From: an uncultured Alphaproteobacteria bacterium
GTDB lineage: Bacteria > Pseudomonadota > Alphaproteobacteria > RF32 > CAG-239
NCBI GenBank assembly: GCA_934254925.1
Contig: CAKQMD010000004.1
Location: 1-64,000 of the forward strand
DNA length: 64,000 nt
Reading direction: 5' to 3'
Shown here: in pieces, positions 25,851 through 34,146 of the stretch
Layout: every line of letters begins with the position of its first letter
How positions within the stretch are numbered: position 1 is the stretch's first letter
The notes under the pieces: generated by a model
What the model saw: only the letters and a program-made list of their open reading frames with translations
What the model was told of the DNA's origin: nothing
Database searches by the model: none
Made by a program: the position numbers and the translations under genes

Positions 25851-27932
25851 ATGAGCAACAGTATCAGTTTAACCGCCTCGATGCGATCAAATTTGCTGAG
25901 CCTGCAGAATATTGCGGGACAGGTTGATCTTACTCAAAATCGGCTTTCGACCGGATTGAAAGTTAATTCAGCCATTGACAATCCTTCTTCTTATTATACG
26001 GCTGTCTCTTTAAACAACAGAGCTAACGACCTGTCGGCCTTGTTGGATTCCATGGCACAGGGAATCCAGACGATTAAAGCGGCGACGGAAGGTTTGGAAG
26101 CCGGGGCCAAATTGCTGGAACAAGCCTCGGCCACGGCAACGCAGGCGTTAAGCAGTTCCCGTTCGGCGAGCAAACCGGCGGAATATTACCTTGAACAAGG
26201 TTATACAATCATAACTTCCGACATGGACAGCGCGGACATTGAAGCCTTGATGGTTGACGGCGCCAAACTGGCCTTGAGTGGGAACGTAAGCTTAGATGCC
26301 GGTTTGCTGCTGGCGGCTGACAATGTTACTTTTGACGGTAACGGTTACAGTCTAAGTTATAACGGTACGGATGATCTTTTGACCGTTGCTGGCAGTAATG
26401 CAACCGTCACTAATATCAAATTAAATTATGAAAATGATGCCGGCGGATCGGCCGTTGAGGTAACAGGATCGGCGGATATTTCTTTAATTGAGATCACGGG
26501 AGAAGGTGATAAGGTTTATGGTATCCATTGCGGCAAAGGTGGACAAATAAATTTAGACAATACCTTTGGCATCTCCGTCAGTGGCCAAGGATCGCATAAT
26601 CTGGTTAACGGCAATGTGGAGATTTATGACGGGAAAAGCAATACCCAAGCCATTGTCGATCAGATCGGGACGGATGCCTTGGCGGCGTTGGCAGCTCATC
26701 AATTCTATGCCCCGGGCGTTGCCAAGAACGATGCCTATTTTGGCCAAGGAAAATGGTATCTACCTTCCATTGGTGAATTAATGGATCTTTACGGCACGGA
26801 AAACGATGCTATGGTAGAAGGGGGTGGTACGTCAGGGGCAATTGGAAACAATGAAGAGAAAGTTAATGCAGCTTTGCAAGCTTTAAAAAACAAGAATGTT
26901 GATACTGTAGTTTTAAAAAATGAAAATTATTGGTCCTCTTCTGAGTATAGCAATAACTATTCATGGATATTCAGTATGAGTGATGGTTTTCGGAATGGTA
27001 GCCTTAAATCCCCCATAAATCATTCCATTCGGAGTTTTTCATTTTTGGAAAATTGTTTTGATCCGAGAGAAGACAGTCCGAAAATCGGCGATGTGATGTA
27101 TTCGGATCTGAGTTACGGTTCGGCCGATGATCATAACGGTAGCAAAACCGCCGTGGGGATTGTGACCTGGGTTTCGGAAGATGGAAGATCGGCTAAAATC
27201 ATTAATTTAAAAGACCTGCGTTTCAGTTCTTATGATCAAGCAGAAAACTTTAATCCCGATAAGCCTTATGATACTTCGGACGGGACGGTGGGGTATACAC
27301 GTTGGACGATACCTGATGTTTCAAATACTGATATTACAGACCTTCCTAACTACAATAATGTAAAATTGCTGGAAGCGGCACAATCCGGCGGCAACATTAC
27401 GGTTAGCAATACTAATCTGGATCTTGATAATAATATCTATCTCTCTGTCGACAAGCAGATGGATTCTTATAATGAAATCGTTAAGCAGTATGATTCCCTG
27501 ATCAAGGACAGCTCCTATAAGGGGATCAACCTATTGCGAGAGCAGAATTTGACTGTAACTTTTAACGAAAACCATTCGGCACGGCTCTCCGTACAGGGAA
27601 AAGACGCTTCGGCCAAAGCTTTGGGTTTGGTGACGACAAGCTGGGAAACGCAAAGTGACGTGGTGAAATCGATTCAAGAACTGACAGACGCGCTTAATCA
27701 GATCCGACAGATGTCATCCGAACTCGGCAACTATTATTCCATTGTCACCACGCGGGAGAACTTTACGCAAAACCTGATCAATGTTCTCACTGAAGGGGCG
27801 GATAAGCTCACGCTTGCCGATATGAACGAGGAATCGGCCAACATGTTAGCCCTGCAAACCAGGCAGCAGTTGGCGATCAATTCTCTTTCCTTGGCCTCCC
27901 AGGCCAGCCAGTCGATCCTCAAGCTGTTTTGA
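25851..27932 (+). CDS. Flagellin with beta-helix and Lcl_C/C-type-lectin-like insert
   Basis: A 693-residue flagellin, far longer than the roughly 280 residues of typical alphaproteobacterial flagellins. Residues 1-100 are the canonical N-terminal helices (TQNRLSTGLKVNSAIDNPSSYY) and 546-693 the canonical C-terminal helices. The insert has three parts: a beta-helix-like region (about 125-250, VTFDGNGYSLSYNGTDDLL); a module with NTQAIVDQIG, GKWYLPSIGELMDLY and YWSSSEYSNNYSWIF (about 254-400), matching the pattern of DUF1566/Lcl_C domains with a C-type-lectin fold; and IGDVMYSDLSYG...GIVTWV (about 410-490), resembling the segment that usually precedes such modules. The insert would face outward on the filament and may bind ligands; this is inferred. 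Flagellar secretion presumably uses the conserved ends. Confidence 0.93.
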   Translation: MSNSISLTASMRSNLLSLQNIAGQVDLTQNRLSTGLKVNSAIDNPSSYYTAVSLNNRANDLSALLDSMAQGIQTIKAATEGLEAGAKLLEQASATATQALSSSRSASKPAEYYLEQGYTIITSDMDSADIEALMVDGAKLALSGNVSLDAGLLLAADNVTFDGNGYSLSYNGTDDLLTVAGSNATVTNIKLNYENDAGGSAVEVTGSADISLIEITGEGDKVYGIHCGKGGQINLDNTFGISVSGQGSHNLVNGNVEIYDGKSNTQAIVDQIGTDALAALAAHQFYAPGVAKNDAYFGQGKWYLPSIGELMDLYGTENDAMVEGGGTSGAIGNNEEKVNAALQALKNKNVDTVVLKNENYWSSSEYSNNYSWIFSMSDGFRNGSLKSPINHSIRSFSFLENCFDPREDSPKIGDVMYSDLSYGSADDHNGSKTAVGIVTWVSEDGRSAKIINLKDLRFSSYDQAENFNPDKPYDTSDGTVGYTRWTIPDVSNTDITDLPNYNNVKLLEAAQSGGNITVSNTNLDLDNNIYLSVDKQMDSYNEIVKQYDSLIKDSSYKGINLLREQNLTVTFNENHSARLSVQGKDASAKALGLVTTSWETQSDVVKSIQELTDALNQIRQMSSELGNYYSIVTTRENFTQNLINVLTEGADKLTLADMNEESANMLALQTRQQLAINSLSLASQASQSILKLF

Positions 27933-28083
27933 TTATCTTCAGAATCGCCGGAAACGGATTCACGAATCGCTTGTAACTGTGGATTCCAGGGGCTTAGCTG
28001 TGAATAAGTGCTTGAAAAAACCTTCCGAAATGAAATATTTTGGGGAAAAATGCGCTTTTTGGGCTGAAAAACGTTGATTTTAT

Positions 28084-28112
28084 TTGACTTATAGAGAAAT
28101 TGCAGCTTAAAT
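28084..28112 (+). promoter_or_regulatory. Promoter of the HU gene
   Basis: TTGACT and TTAAAT are separated by 17 bases, about 65 bases before the GTG start. The remaining 150 bases between the flagellin stop and this site show no gene. Confidence 0.5.
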
Positions 28113-28177
28113 TTTCTTGTGGAAGGGATTTATCTTTCACATTGGTTTATAACTTATCATTAGAGGGAGTCCTCACC

Positions 28178-28450
28178 GTGAATAAAAATGAATTGATTTC
28201 TAGCATTGCTAGCGAAACCGGCCTTACCAAAACTGATTCGGCAAAGGCTTTGGATGCATTTGTAAGCTCTATTACCAATGCTTTGAAGAAAGGTGACGAA
28301 GTTCGTCTGGTTGGCTTTGGTACTTTTGCCGTTTCTAAGCGTTCTGCTACGACCGGCCGCAATCCTCGTACCGGTGCCGCTATTAAAATTCCGGCCCGCA
28401 AACAGGCTAAGTTCAAAGCTGGTAAAGCTCTGCAAGACTCTGTAAACTAA
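28178..28450 (+). CDS. hupB: DNA-binding protein HU
   Basis: A 90-residue histone-like protein that bends and compacts DNA as a dimer. The body is typical: MNKNELISSIASETGL, the DALKKGDEVRLVGFGTF-like core (here NALKKGDEVRLVGFGTF), the beta-arm GRNPRTGAAIKIPARK and the tail FKAGKALQDSVN. The GTG at 28178 is chosen because it aligns with the family start and follows AGAGGGAG. Upstream in-frame codons overlap the promoter. Confidence 0.96.
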   Translation: MNKNELISSIASETGLTKTDSAKALDAFVSSITNALKKGDEVRLVGFGTFAVSKRSATTGRNPRTGAAIKIPARKQAKFKAGKALQDSVN

Positions 28451-28458
28451 TTATAAGT

Positions 28459-28485
28459 AAGGGACGGTTTTCCGTCCCTTGTTTT
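28459..28485 (+). terminator. First terminator after HU
   Basis: The stem aagggacgg/ccgtccctt with a TTTT loop is followed by GTTTT. Confidence 0.8.
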
Positions 28486-28503
28486 ACAGTGTTCTTATTT
28501 CTA

Positions 28504-28537
28504 AAAAAACGAAACTCAGAATGGGTTTCGTTTTTTT
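28504..28537 (+). terminator. Second terminator after HU
   Basis: The stem acgaaac(tc)/(g)gtttcgt is flanked by an A run and seven T. It lies about 20 bases after the first, a tandem arrangement. Confidence 0.7.
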
Positions 28538-28608
28538 ATGGGTAGAAAATTGAAGCAAAAAATGTTATTCTGTTTATCAGAAACGTCTTATTATGGGAGT
28601 AGGGCAAT

Positions 28609-29253
28609 ATGGCGGAGATGAATTTGGCATCTGTTTGGCAGAAGATTGCGGCCATTGAGGCGCTGATCGACAAATGCCGTGCCGACAATTACGGATCCGT
28701 TTCGGCCGCAGACCGTGCCGAGATTAAGCCTGTCATGGATTTTCTGGTGTTGCACTATGGGGAAAATCCGGCGGCGCGGGAGCTTTGCAACAGGTTGATT
28801 TCGCGGATGAATATTGCAGACCTGCCGTTGAATCGTGAAATTGAAAAAAGTTTTGACCTTAAAACCTCTTTGCTTGATAAGATAAATAAAAATTCTGATT
28901 TTAGCGATGAAGACAAAAAAAATTTTGCGACTTTGCTCAGAGACGAAGAGGTTTCTTATTCGCCGAACAAAAAACAGCTCTACGTTTCTTATAACTATCT
29001 TGAAAATGAAGATGAAACGGCAAAAATGCGGAAAAAAACAGAGCAGATTTTGGATCACCTGCTAAGTGCCGACGGATACGGCAATCGGCAATTGGCCGCT
29101 ATGCTGCAGGATACCCCGGTGCAGCTTCGTTTTACCGACGGGAAGAGTTTTGACGGAGAAATGTCGGTTCGGTATGAGGAAGGCAAGCCTGTTCCGGTGT
29201 TGACGCTCAACCAGGGAGCTTTTCAGGCGGGGGATGACGCTTTGGCAATGTGA
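28609..29253 (+). CDS. N-terminal part of a split M48-like metallopeptidase gene
   Basis: A 214-residue frame with no recognised domain: mostly helical and charged, with VLTLNQGAFQAGDDALAM just before the stop. The stop falls exactly where the next frame begins VISHELGH, so both frames look like one gene cut by a 1-base change at about 29245-29250. Adding one base after GCTTTGGC would read DALANVISHELGH, the usual run-up to an HExxH motif. There is no signal peptide. As it stands the product lacks the catalytic residues. A sequencing error cannot be excluded. Confidence 0.6.
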   Translation: MAEMNLASVWQKIAAIEALIDKCRADNYGSVSAADRAEIKPVMDFLVLHYGENPAARELCNRLISRMNIADLPLNREIEKSFDLKTSLLDKINKNSDFSDEDKKNFATLLRDEEVSYSPNKKQLYVSYNYLENEDETAKMRKKTEQILDHLLSADGYGNRQLAAMLQDTPVQLRFTDGKSFDGEMSVRYEEGKPVPVLTLNQGAFQAGDDALAM

Positions 29254-30353
29254 TTTCTCATGAATTGGGGCATTTTATTGATTTGAGCGCTCACCCGCAG
29301 GGGTATCAGGGGTGTTTCCTTCAGGGAGGAGAACATTTTGCAGATTTGCAGGGATATAAGATATGTTCCAATGCCGGTTATGATCCGCAGGATTATGTTC
29401 GTTTTCTTAAAACAAAAAAGCATCCGTTTTTGCAAAAAAGAAGCGCCGTTTTGGACAGTCTTGCCAAAGATTCGGCTGATTTGTTTTGCCGAAAGACGCT
29501 CAGGTATACCGCGGATTTGTACGATAAGGTTGAAAAAGTGTCGGCCTCGATGATGCAATTGGTTGAAAAAAGGCCTTTCCCTGTCAATTATAACGAGGCG
29601 CTGGCTTATATTGTCCAAAAAGGCAAAGCCGAAGATCAGTTGGCAGCGGCGGAATTTTTGAATAAGACCGTCGACGATGAATTTCGGTTTGCGGTGAATG
29701 AGGGAAAAGCCGTGCAGGATGACAAGGAGGCGTTTACGCGTAGATATGTTGCTCATTTGGCCAAGGAAGCTTTGCAGCAGAAATTTATGGAGCAATATAT
29801 GGATGCGGATTACAACATTCGTTTTGATCCTGCGCTTAACCGTGGTTATTGCACCGTGGCGTTGATGAAAGTTTTGGAAAAAGCTGACGATGCCGGTGTT
29901 TTGAAAAGCGTTTTGCCCAAGGATAAAGAGCTGCCCAAGGATAAAGAGCTTTCCATGCATCCTAAGTCGTTGATTGAGCATTTGCAGCATGTGTCCGGCG
30001 GCAAATACGGAAATTGCGTGCATCATACGGGCAAGGGGCAGTCGCTGGACGAGTTGATAGAAGAAAAGAACATTCGTCCCGGCGCGATTGTGGTTTTGAC
30101 GATGCAAACGGAAGAAAACGAGGTTTCCGATTTGAACGGGCATAACCATGAAGTTATTTATAGCGGAAAGAATCCGGAAACCGGAAAGGCTGAATTTACC
30201 AGTTTCAACAACGAGCGGGAAAAGTGGCAGAGCGACCGTTTCCGCTTTGGTTATGTCATTGACACTTATCGGTTGTTTAAACAGGCTGAAGCAGAACAAA
30301 AACGCTTCAGGAGCTTCATGCAGCAGAAGACGGCAGGTGCCGAGATGTCTTAA
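29250..30353 (+). CDS. C-terminal part of the split gene: HExxH metallopeptidase plus papain-like/NlpC-like domain
   Basis: A 367-residue frame opening with a GTG inside ATGTGA and reading ISHELGHFID. The zinc motif (His4, Glu5, His8) and a downstream Glu28 in GGEHFADLQGYKICSNAGYDP follow the M48-like gluzincin pattern. A 100-residue C-terminal segment has Cys in YGNCVHH, RPGAIVVL, His in GHNHEVIY and Asn in FTSFNNE, an order seen in NlpC/P60 and related Cys peptidases. That assignment is tentative. An 18-base tandem repeat (29915-29950) duplicates PKDKEL between the domains. Reinitiation at the overlapping GTG could still make this part. Confidence 0.6.
   Translation: MISHELGHFIDLSAHPQGYQGCFLQGGEHFADLQGYKICSNAGYDPQDYVRFLKTKKHPFLQKRSAVLDSLAKDSADLFCRKTLRYTADLYDKVEKVSASMMQLVEKRPFPVNYNEALAYIVQKGKAEDQLAAAEFLNKTVDDEFRFAVNEGKAVQDDKEAFTRRYVAHLAKEALQQKFMEQYMDADYNIRFDPALNRGYCTVALMKVLEKADDAGVLKSVLPKDKELPKDKELSMHPKSLIEHLQHVSGGKYGNCVHHTGKGQSLDELIEEKNIRPGAIVVLTMQTEENEVSDLNGHNHEVIYSGKNPETGKAEFTSFNNEREKWQSDRFRFGYVIDTYRLFKQAEAEQKRFRSFMQQKTAGAEMS
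29915..29950 (+). repeat. Two tandem copies of an 18-base unit
   Basis: The unit gcccaaggataaagagct occurs twice head to tail, adding six codons (PKDKEL) in frame between the peptidase-like and papain-like parts of the split gene. This looks like a recent in-frame slippage duplication. Confidence 0.85.
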
Positions 30354-31015
30354 GCGGCAGCGGCAAGCAGGTGTTTGGGAACAATCAGGTCCGCTTCAAC
30401 CGTCGAGGTAACGTCTTCCAAGGAAAAGAAAGGGTTAATTTCTTCCAAAAGCAGGCCTTCCGGCGTGACTTTCAAAACACAGCGTTCGGTGACGATCAGG
30501 TCGACTTCATGGGCAGCGGTAAGAGGAAGCGTGCATTTTTTTAGGATTTTGACTTGGTTTTTGCTCAGGTGCTCCATGGCGACGATGACTTTTCGCGCGC
30601 CGACGATCAGATCCATGGCGCCGCCCATGCCCGGAACAAAAACGCCGGGAACCATCCAGTTGGCAATGTTTCCTTCCTGGTCAACCTGCAGGGCGCCCAG
30701 AACCGTGGCGTTAATATGGCCGCCGCGAATCATGGTGAACGAGGTTACCGTGTCAAAGAAAACGGCGCCGGGTTTGGTTTTTACGGGAATGCCGCCGGCA
30801 TTGGTGATTTTGGGGTTAACTTCATCGGGGGACGGTTTGCCGCCGACGCCGATTAATCCGTTTTCGGAATGAATCATCAAATGAACAGAAGGGGGAACGT
30901 AGTTGGCGACTTCCGTCGGCAGGCCGATGCCTAAGGTAACATAATCTCCTTCATGCAATTCGCGGGCGACGCGTTTGGCAATAAATTCTCTGATTTGTTC
31001 TTTGCTTAATTCCAT
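30350..31015 (-). CDS. 3-oxoacid CoA-transferase subunit B
   Basis: A 221-residue beta subunit of a family I CoA-transferase (AtoA/ScoB type) that moves CoA between an acyl-CoA such as succinyl-CoA and a 3-oxo or short-chain acid. The catalytic Glu is in IHSENGLIGVGG (about residues 48-59). GIPVKTKPGAVFFDTVTSFTMIRGGHINATVLGALQVD is a family core segment. It follows subunit A by 4 bases and converges on the split peptidase gene, overlapping it by 4 bases. Confidence 0.94.
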   Translation of the reverse strand: MELSKEQIREFIAKRVARELHEGDYVTLGIGLPTEVANYVPPSVHLMIHSENGLIGVGGKPSPDEVNPKITNAGGIPVKTKPGAVFFDTVTSFTMIRGGHINATVLGALQVDQEGNIANWMVPGVFVPGMGGAMDLIVGARKVIVAMEHLSKNQVKILKKCTLPLTAAHEVDLIVTERCVLKVTPEGLLLEEINPFFSLEDVTSTVEADLIVPKHLLAAAA

Positions 31016-31019
31016 TTTC

Positions 31020-31664
31020 TTATCCTGCTACAATATAATCGACGAAGATGCCGGGAATGGTTATGACGTTGGGATCCAGGCAATCTTCAACCAGCTGTTC
31101 GGTTTCGACGATAACGGTTTTTGCGGCCGTGGCCATGACGGTGTTGAAGTTTCTGGTGGTTCCTTCGAGGTAGACGTTGCCGAATTTATCGGCTTTTGTG
31201 CCATAAATAACGGCGACATCGGCGGTTAAGGGCTTTTCCAAAATGTATTTCCGACCGTCGACCTCCATGGTTTGTTTGCCCTCTTCAACAATGGTTCCGA
31301 CACCGGTGGGTGTTAAAAAGCCTCCCAGACCGGCGCCGCCGGCGCGGATTCTTTCCGCCAGAGTTCCCAGGGGAACGAGTTCAACCTCCAGTTCTCCGTC
31401 ATGAAATTGACGTCCGGTTTCGGGATTGGTGCCGATATGCGTGACGATTATTTTTTTTAAGCGTTTGGCGACAACCAGTTTTCCGCGATCGCTGTGTGGA
31501 AAGGAGGTGTCATTGGCAATCAGGGTTAGGTTATCCGTTCCGGCAGCCAAAATTTCTTCAATAATTTTGGTCGGCGTGCCGCATTGCAGGAATCCTCCGA
31601 TCATAATCGATGAACCACTGACAATCAGTTTCCCGGCTTCGGCAGCTGTGATGATTTTTTTCAA
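31020..31664 (-). CDS. 3-oxoacid CoA-transferase subunit A
   Basis: A 214-residue alpha subunit (AtoD/ScoA type) that pairs with the downstream gene. It contains the CoA-transferase pattern SIMIGGFLQCGTP and the glycine-rich loop GGFLTPTGVGT. I chose a TTG start at 31664 because it follows AAGGATGCACGA and gives the family length. The extension up to 31766 is hydrophobic and Lys-rich and looks non-coding. The pair is probably used for ketone-body or short-chain fatty-acid metabolism; the exact substrate cannot be read from the sequence. Confidence 0.92.
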   Translation of the reverse strand: MKKIITAAEAGKLIVSGSSIMIGGFLQCGTPTKIIEEILAAGTDNLTLIANDTSFPHSDRGKLVVAKRLKKIIVTHIGTNPETGRQFHDGELEVELVPLGTLAERIRAGGAGLGGFLTPTGVGTIVEEGKQTMEVDGRKYILEKPLTADVAVIYGTKADKFGNVYLEGTTRNFNTVMATAAKTVIVETEQLVEDCLDPNVITIPGIFVDYIVAG

Positions 31665-31813
31665 TCGTGCATCCTTTTTTGATTGTTCGGCAGCCAATGT
31701 AACAAAAAAAACTGAAAAAGTACAGCTTTTTATCTTCAAAACAGAAAATTTTGAGGAAAAATACAAATAATTTTAAGTAAAAACAATATATTGCGTTGAT
31801 TTGTAAAAAATGC

Positions 31814-31842
31814 TTGATTAATTGTTTTTATGAGTGTATAAA
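31814..31842 (+). promoter_or_regulatory. Promoter of tRNA-Val
   Basis: TTGATT and TATAAA are separated by 17 bases, ending 16 bases before the mature tRNA 5' end. Confidence 0.6.
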
Positions 31843-31858
31843 CTCATTCGTGGTTGTC

Positions 31859-31935
31859 GGGCGTTTAGCTCAGCTGGTCAGAGCATCTCGTTTACACCGA
31901 GAGGGTCGGGAGTTCGAATCTCTCAACGCCCACCA
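31859..31935 (+). tRNA. tRNA-Val(TAC)
   Basis: A 77-base gene with acceptor stem gggcgtt/aacgccc, D arm tagctcagctggtcagagc, anticodon loop TTTACAC with anticodon TAC, T arm with gttcgaatc, and an encoded CCA. All stems pair. Confidence 0.97.
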
Positions 31936-31936
31936 A

Positions 31937-31961
31937 AAAAGCACCTTTGGGTGCTTTTTTT
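31937..31961 (+). terminator. Terminator after tRNA-Val
   Basis: The stem aaaagcacc/gggtgcttt with a short loop is followed by seven T. Confidence 0.8.
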
Positions 31962-32035
31962 ATTGTGGAAGTAGAGATTTGAACTCCCGGGAAGGGAGTT
32001 CGACTACCAGCGAGAGGCGGGCGGGAGCACGCCGG

Positions 32036-32428
32036 TCAGGACTGCTGCGGACAAGATTGAACTTGCTTTAGGACATAATGATCGGACAAAGCGCCGGTAA
32101 TCGGTTGTTTCTCCATGTCCAGTCTTCTGATTTGCTTGTCTTCCAAGCGATACCAGGTGATTTCGTCCTGAGGGTCATCCGGCGTCAGTTCCAGCAATTG
32201 GCCTTCAATTCGGTATTCGCCTGATTCATCAAACCTGCCGTCGGCCTGGTCAATGTAAACGATGGTTTGGTGGTAGGCATGATTTGTTTGGAAGCGGATG
32301 GTGGTCTCAATTCCCGGTCCGTCGGCGGCCGGGAGAATGCCTCGGTAGGTTCCGCAAAGGTCATTATGATGGTGAAAGCAAGCCGTGAGTGCTAAAAAAG
32401 CCAATAAAGCCAAAGGTTTTGCCGACAT
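32036..32428 (-). CDS. NlpE-like envelope lipoprotein
   Basis: A 130-residue predicted lipoprotein. A short signal sequence ends in the lipobox LTAC (Cys17), followed by CGTYRGILPAADGPGIETTIRF and YRIEGQLLELTP. The GxYxGxLPxADCxGIxT pattern is that of the NlpE N-terminal domain, which in E. coli senses surface contact and copper; the Cys of that pattern is replaced here by Gly-Pro-Gly. The ATG at 32428 follows GGAGAAAAAAG. It is shorter than E. coli NlpE and lacks its second domain. Confidence 0.75.
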   Translation of the reverse strand: MSAKPLALLAFLALTACFHHHNDLCGTYRGILPAADGPGIETTIRFQTNHAYHQTIVYIDQADGRFDESGEYRIEGQLLELTPDDPQDEITWYRLEDKQIRRLDMEKQPITGALSDHYVLKQVQSCPQQS

Positions 32429-32543
32429 CTTTTTTCTCCAACAGTTTTAATCTTTACTTAATATAATTTAAAACTTGTAAAAAAATAGTTGTCGTTTATA
32501 AATAAATGATAAAATTTCATTTTATGAAAATTGAGAAAAGCTT

Positions 32544-33284
32544 ATGCAGAAAAGAAAAATTGTCGGGGTTGCAGTTGTCGTGGCTTTGTCAGCCGCTTTG
32601 GTTTATGACATGGTGTTTAATTTTGTCGATTGGCGGACGGCGGATCGCAGCAGCGCCGGGATTGCTCCGGCGGCTTCTCAAGTCAGCGAAGCCGTTGTTC
32701 AGGTTTATGCCGCACGGACATATAACTGGCGCGGTTATTTTGCCGTGCATTCCTGGATTGCGGTTAAACCGAAAGATGCCAAGGACTACACGACTTATCA
32801 GGTGATGGGATTTTATTTGCGGCGCAATGGAACGGCCGTGGTGATTCAACAGGATTTGCCGGATCGTCGCTGGTACGGCGCTGAACCGGAATTGCTGGGC
32901 GAGTTGCGCGGCGAAGCGGCTGAAAAGGCTATTCCTAAAATTGACGCCGCAGCCAAGAGCTATCCTTATGCGCATATGTATCAGGCTTATCCGGGGCCGA
33001 ACAGCAATACTTTTATTTCTTATATCTTGCGGCAGGTGCCGGAATTGAAAACGGATTTGCCGCCTCATGCCATCGGCAAAGACTTTATCGGTTATAAGCA
33101 ATTTATTGCGCCGACGGAGAGCGGAACAGGTTATCAGTTTTCCCTGTGGGGAATTTTCGGGATCGCCTTGGGGATTGAGGAAGGCATTGAAATCAACGTT
33201 TTGGGCCTGAATTTTGGAATTGATTTTGTTAATCCGGCGTTGAAACTGCCGTTTGTCGGGCGTTTGGGAATGAATAAGCTATAG
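32544..33284 (+). CDS. DUF3750 domain protein
   Basis: A 246-residue protein with an N-terminal membrane helix (residues 6-23). The body has the DUF3750 pattern: ARTYNWRGYFAVHSWIAVKP, GPNSNTFISYILRQVPEL and LPPHAIGKDFIGY. The Cys/His-like layout (HSWIA; GPNSNTFISYI) recalls a permuted NlpC/P60-like fold, but a catalytic Cys is not evident here. The role is unknown. It converges on the sirtuin gene with a 3-base gap. Confidence 0.82.
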   Translation: MQKRKIVGVAVVVALSAALVYDMVFNFVDWRTADRSSAGIAPAASQVSEAVVQVYAARTYNWRGYFAVHSWIAVKPKDAKDYTTYQVMGFYLRRNGTAVVIQQDLPDRRWYGAEPELLGELRGEAAEKAIPKIDAAAKSYPYAHMYQAYPGPNSNTFISYILRQVPELKTDLPPHAIGKDFIGYKQFIAPTESGTGYQFSLWGIFGIALGIEEGIEINVLGLNFGIDFVNPALKLPFVGRLGMNKL

Positions 33285-33287
33285 TTA

Positions 33288-34007
33288 TCATCCTTTTGTG
33301 GTGGCGGCCAACAGCTTTTCAACAAACTGTGGTAGAGTTGTCCCTGCTTTGCCGTAGACGTGTTTGTCAAAATACCAGTTGTTTGATGTTTGTTCCAGAT
33401 TAAATTCATAAGTGTCGGCACCGTTTAGCTTGGCTATCTGCACAAAGCCTGCGGCCGGAAAAACGACGCCGGAGGTGCCGACGGAGAGAAAAAGGTCGCA
33501 GTTTTGCAAGAGACGCTCAACTTGAGCCATGTAGAGCAAATTTTCGCCGAAAAAGACGATGTTGGGCTTCATCATGCCCATGATTTGACAATGCGGACAG
33601 ACGGTTTCCGTAGTGACGTCGCCGTAACTTTTCAGGATTTGTCCGCAATTGAGGCAGACGGCTTGGTCGATTTGTCCGTGAATATGGATGACGTTTTTGT
33701 TTCCGGCTTTTTCATGCAATGTATCGACGTTTTGAGTGACAATGCTTATTTCTGCCAGATAATCTTTTTGTAACCGAGTCAGGCACAAATGTGCCGGATT
33801 GGGCTTAGCCTTTTGAAGGAGCGGTTTGAGTTCGTTGTAAAAGGTATGCACGTATTCGGGATTGCGCTGAAATGCCTCAATGGTTGCCACATCTTGAACC
33901 GGATGATTGTTCCACAGGCCGTTGGAGCTCCGAAATGTTGCAAGGCCGGATTCTTCGGAAATTCCGGCACCGGTTAAGACAACGATGTGTTTATAGGCTT
34001 TTGGCAT
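33288..34007 (-). CDS. cobB: Sir2-family NAD-dependent protein deacylase
   Basis: A 239-residue sirtuin that removes acyl groups from lysine using NAD. Class motifs are present: GAGISEESGLATFR (residues 12-25), the catalytic region TQNVDTLHEKAG and HIHGQ, and a zinc pair CLNCG / CPHC. NIVFFGENL and SVGTSGVVFPAA complete the NAD pocket. The ATG at 34007 follows GAGGAAAGAAAAA. Confidence 0.94.
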   Translation of the reverse strand: MPKAYKHIVVLTGAGISEESGLATFRSSNGLWNNHPVQDVATIEAFQRNPEYVHTFYNELKPLLQKAKPNPAHLCLTRLQKDYLAEISIVTQNVDTLHEKAGNKNVIHIHGQIDQAVCLNCGQILKSYGDVTTETVCPHCQIMGMMKPNIVFFGENLLYMAQVERLLQNCDLFLSVGTSGVVFPAAGFVQIAKLNGADTYEFNLEQTSNNWYFDKHVYGKAGTTLPQFVEKLLAATTKG

Positions 34008-34146
34008 TTTTTCTTTCCTCAGACAGAAATTAAATCGTTTTGATTAAAAATCTCCTAAGATTCTGTGCGTATGTTTTTTATTATGTTTTATTTTGTCTGA
34101 TGGTGTTTTAGACTGGTTTTGTCAATTGTTAGAGGTGGAGAAAACC

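Noticed and set aside
31796..32071. A 91-codon open frame across tRNA-Val and its flank
   Set aside because: It runs through the tRNA gene and its terminator, so it is a by-product of the tRNA sequence.
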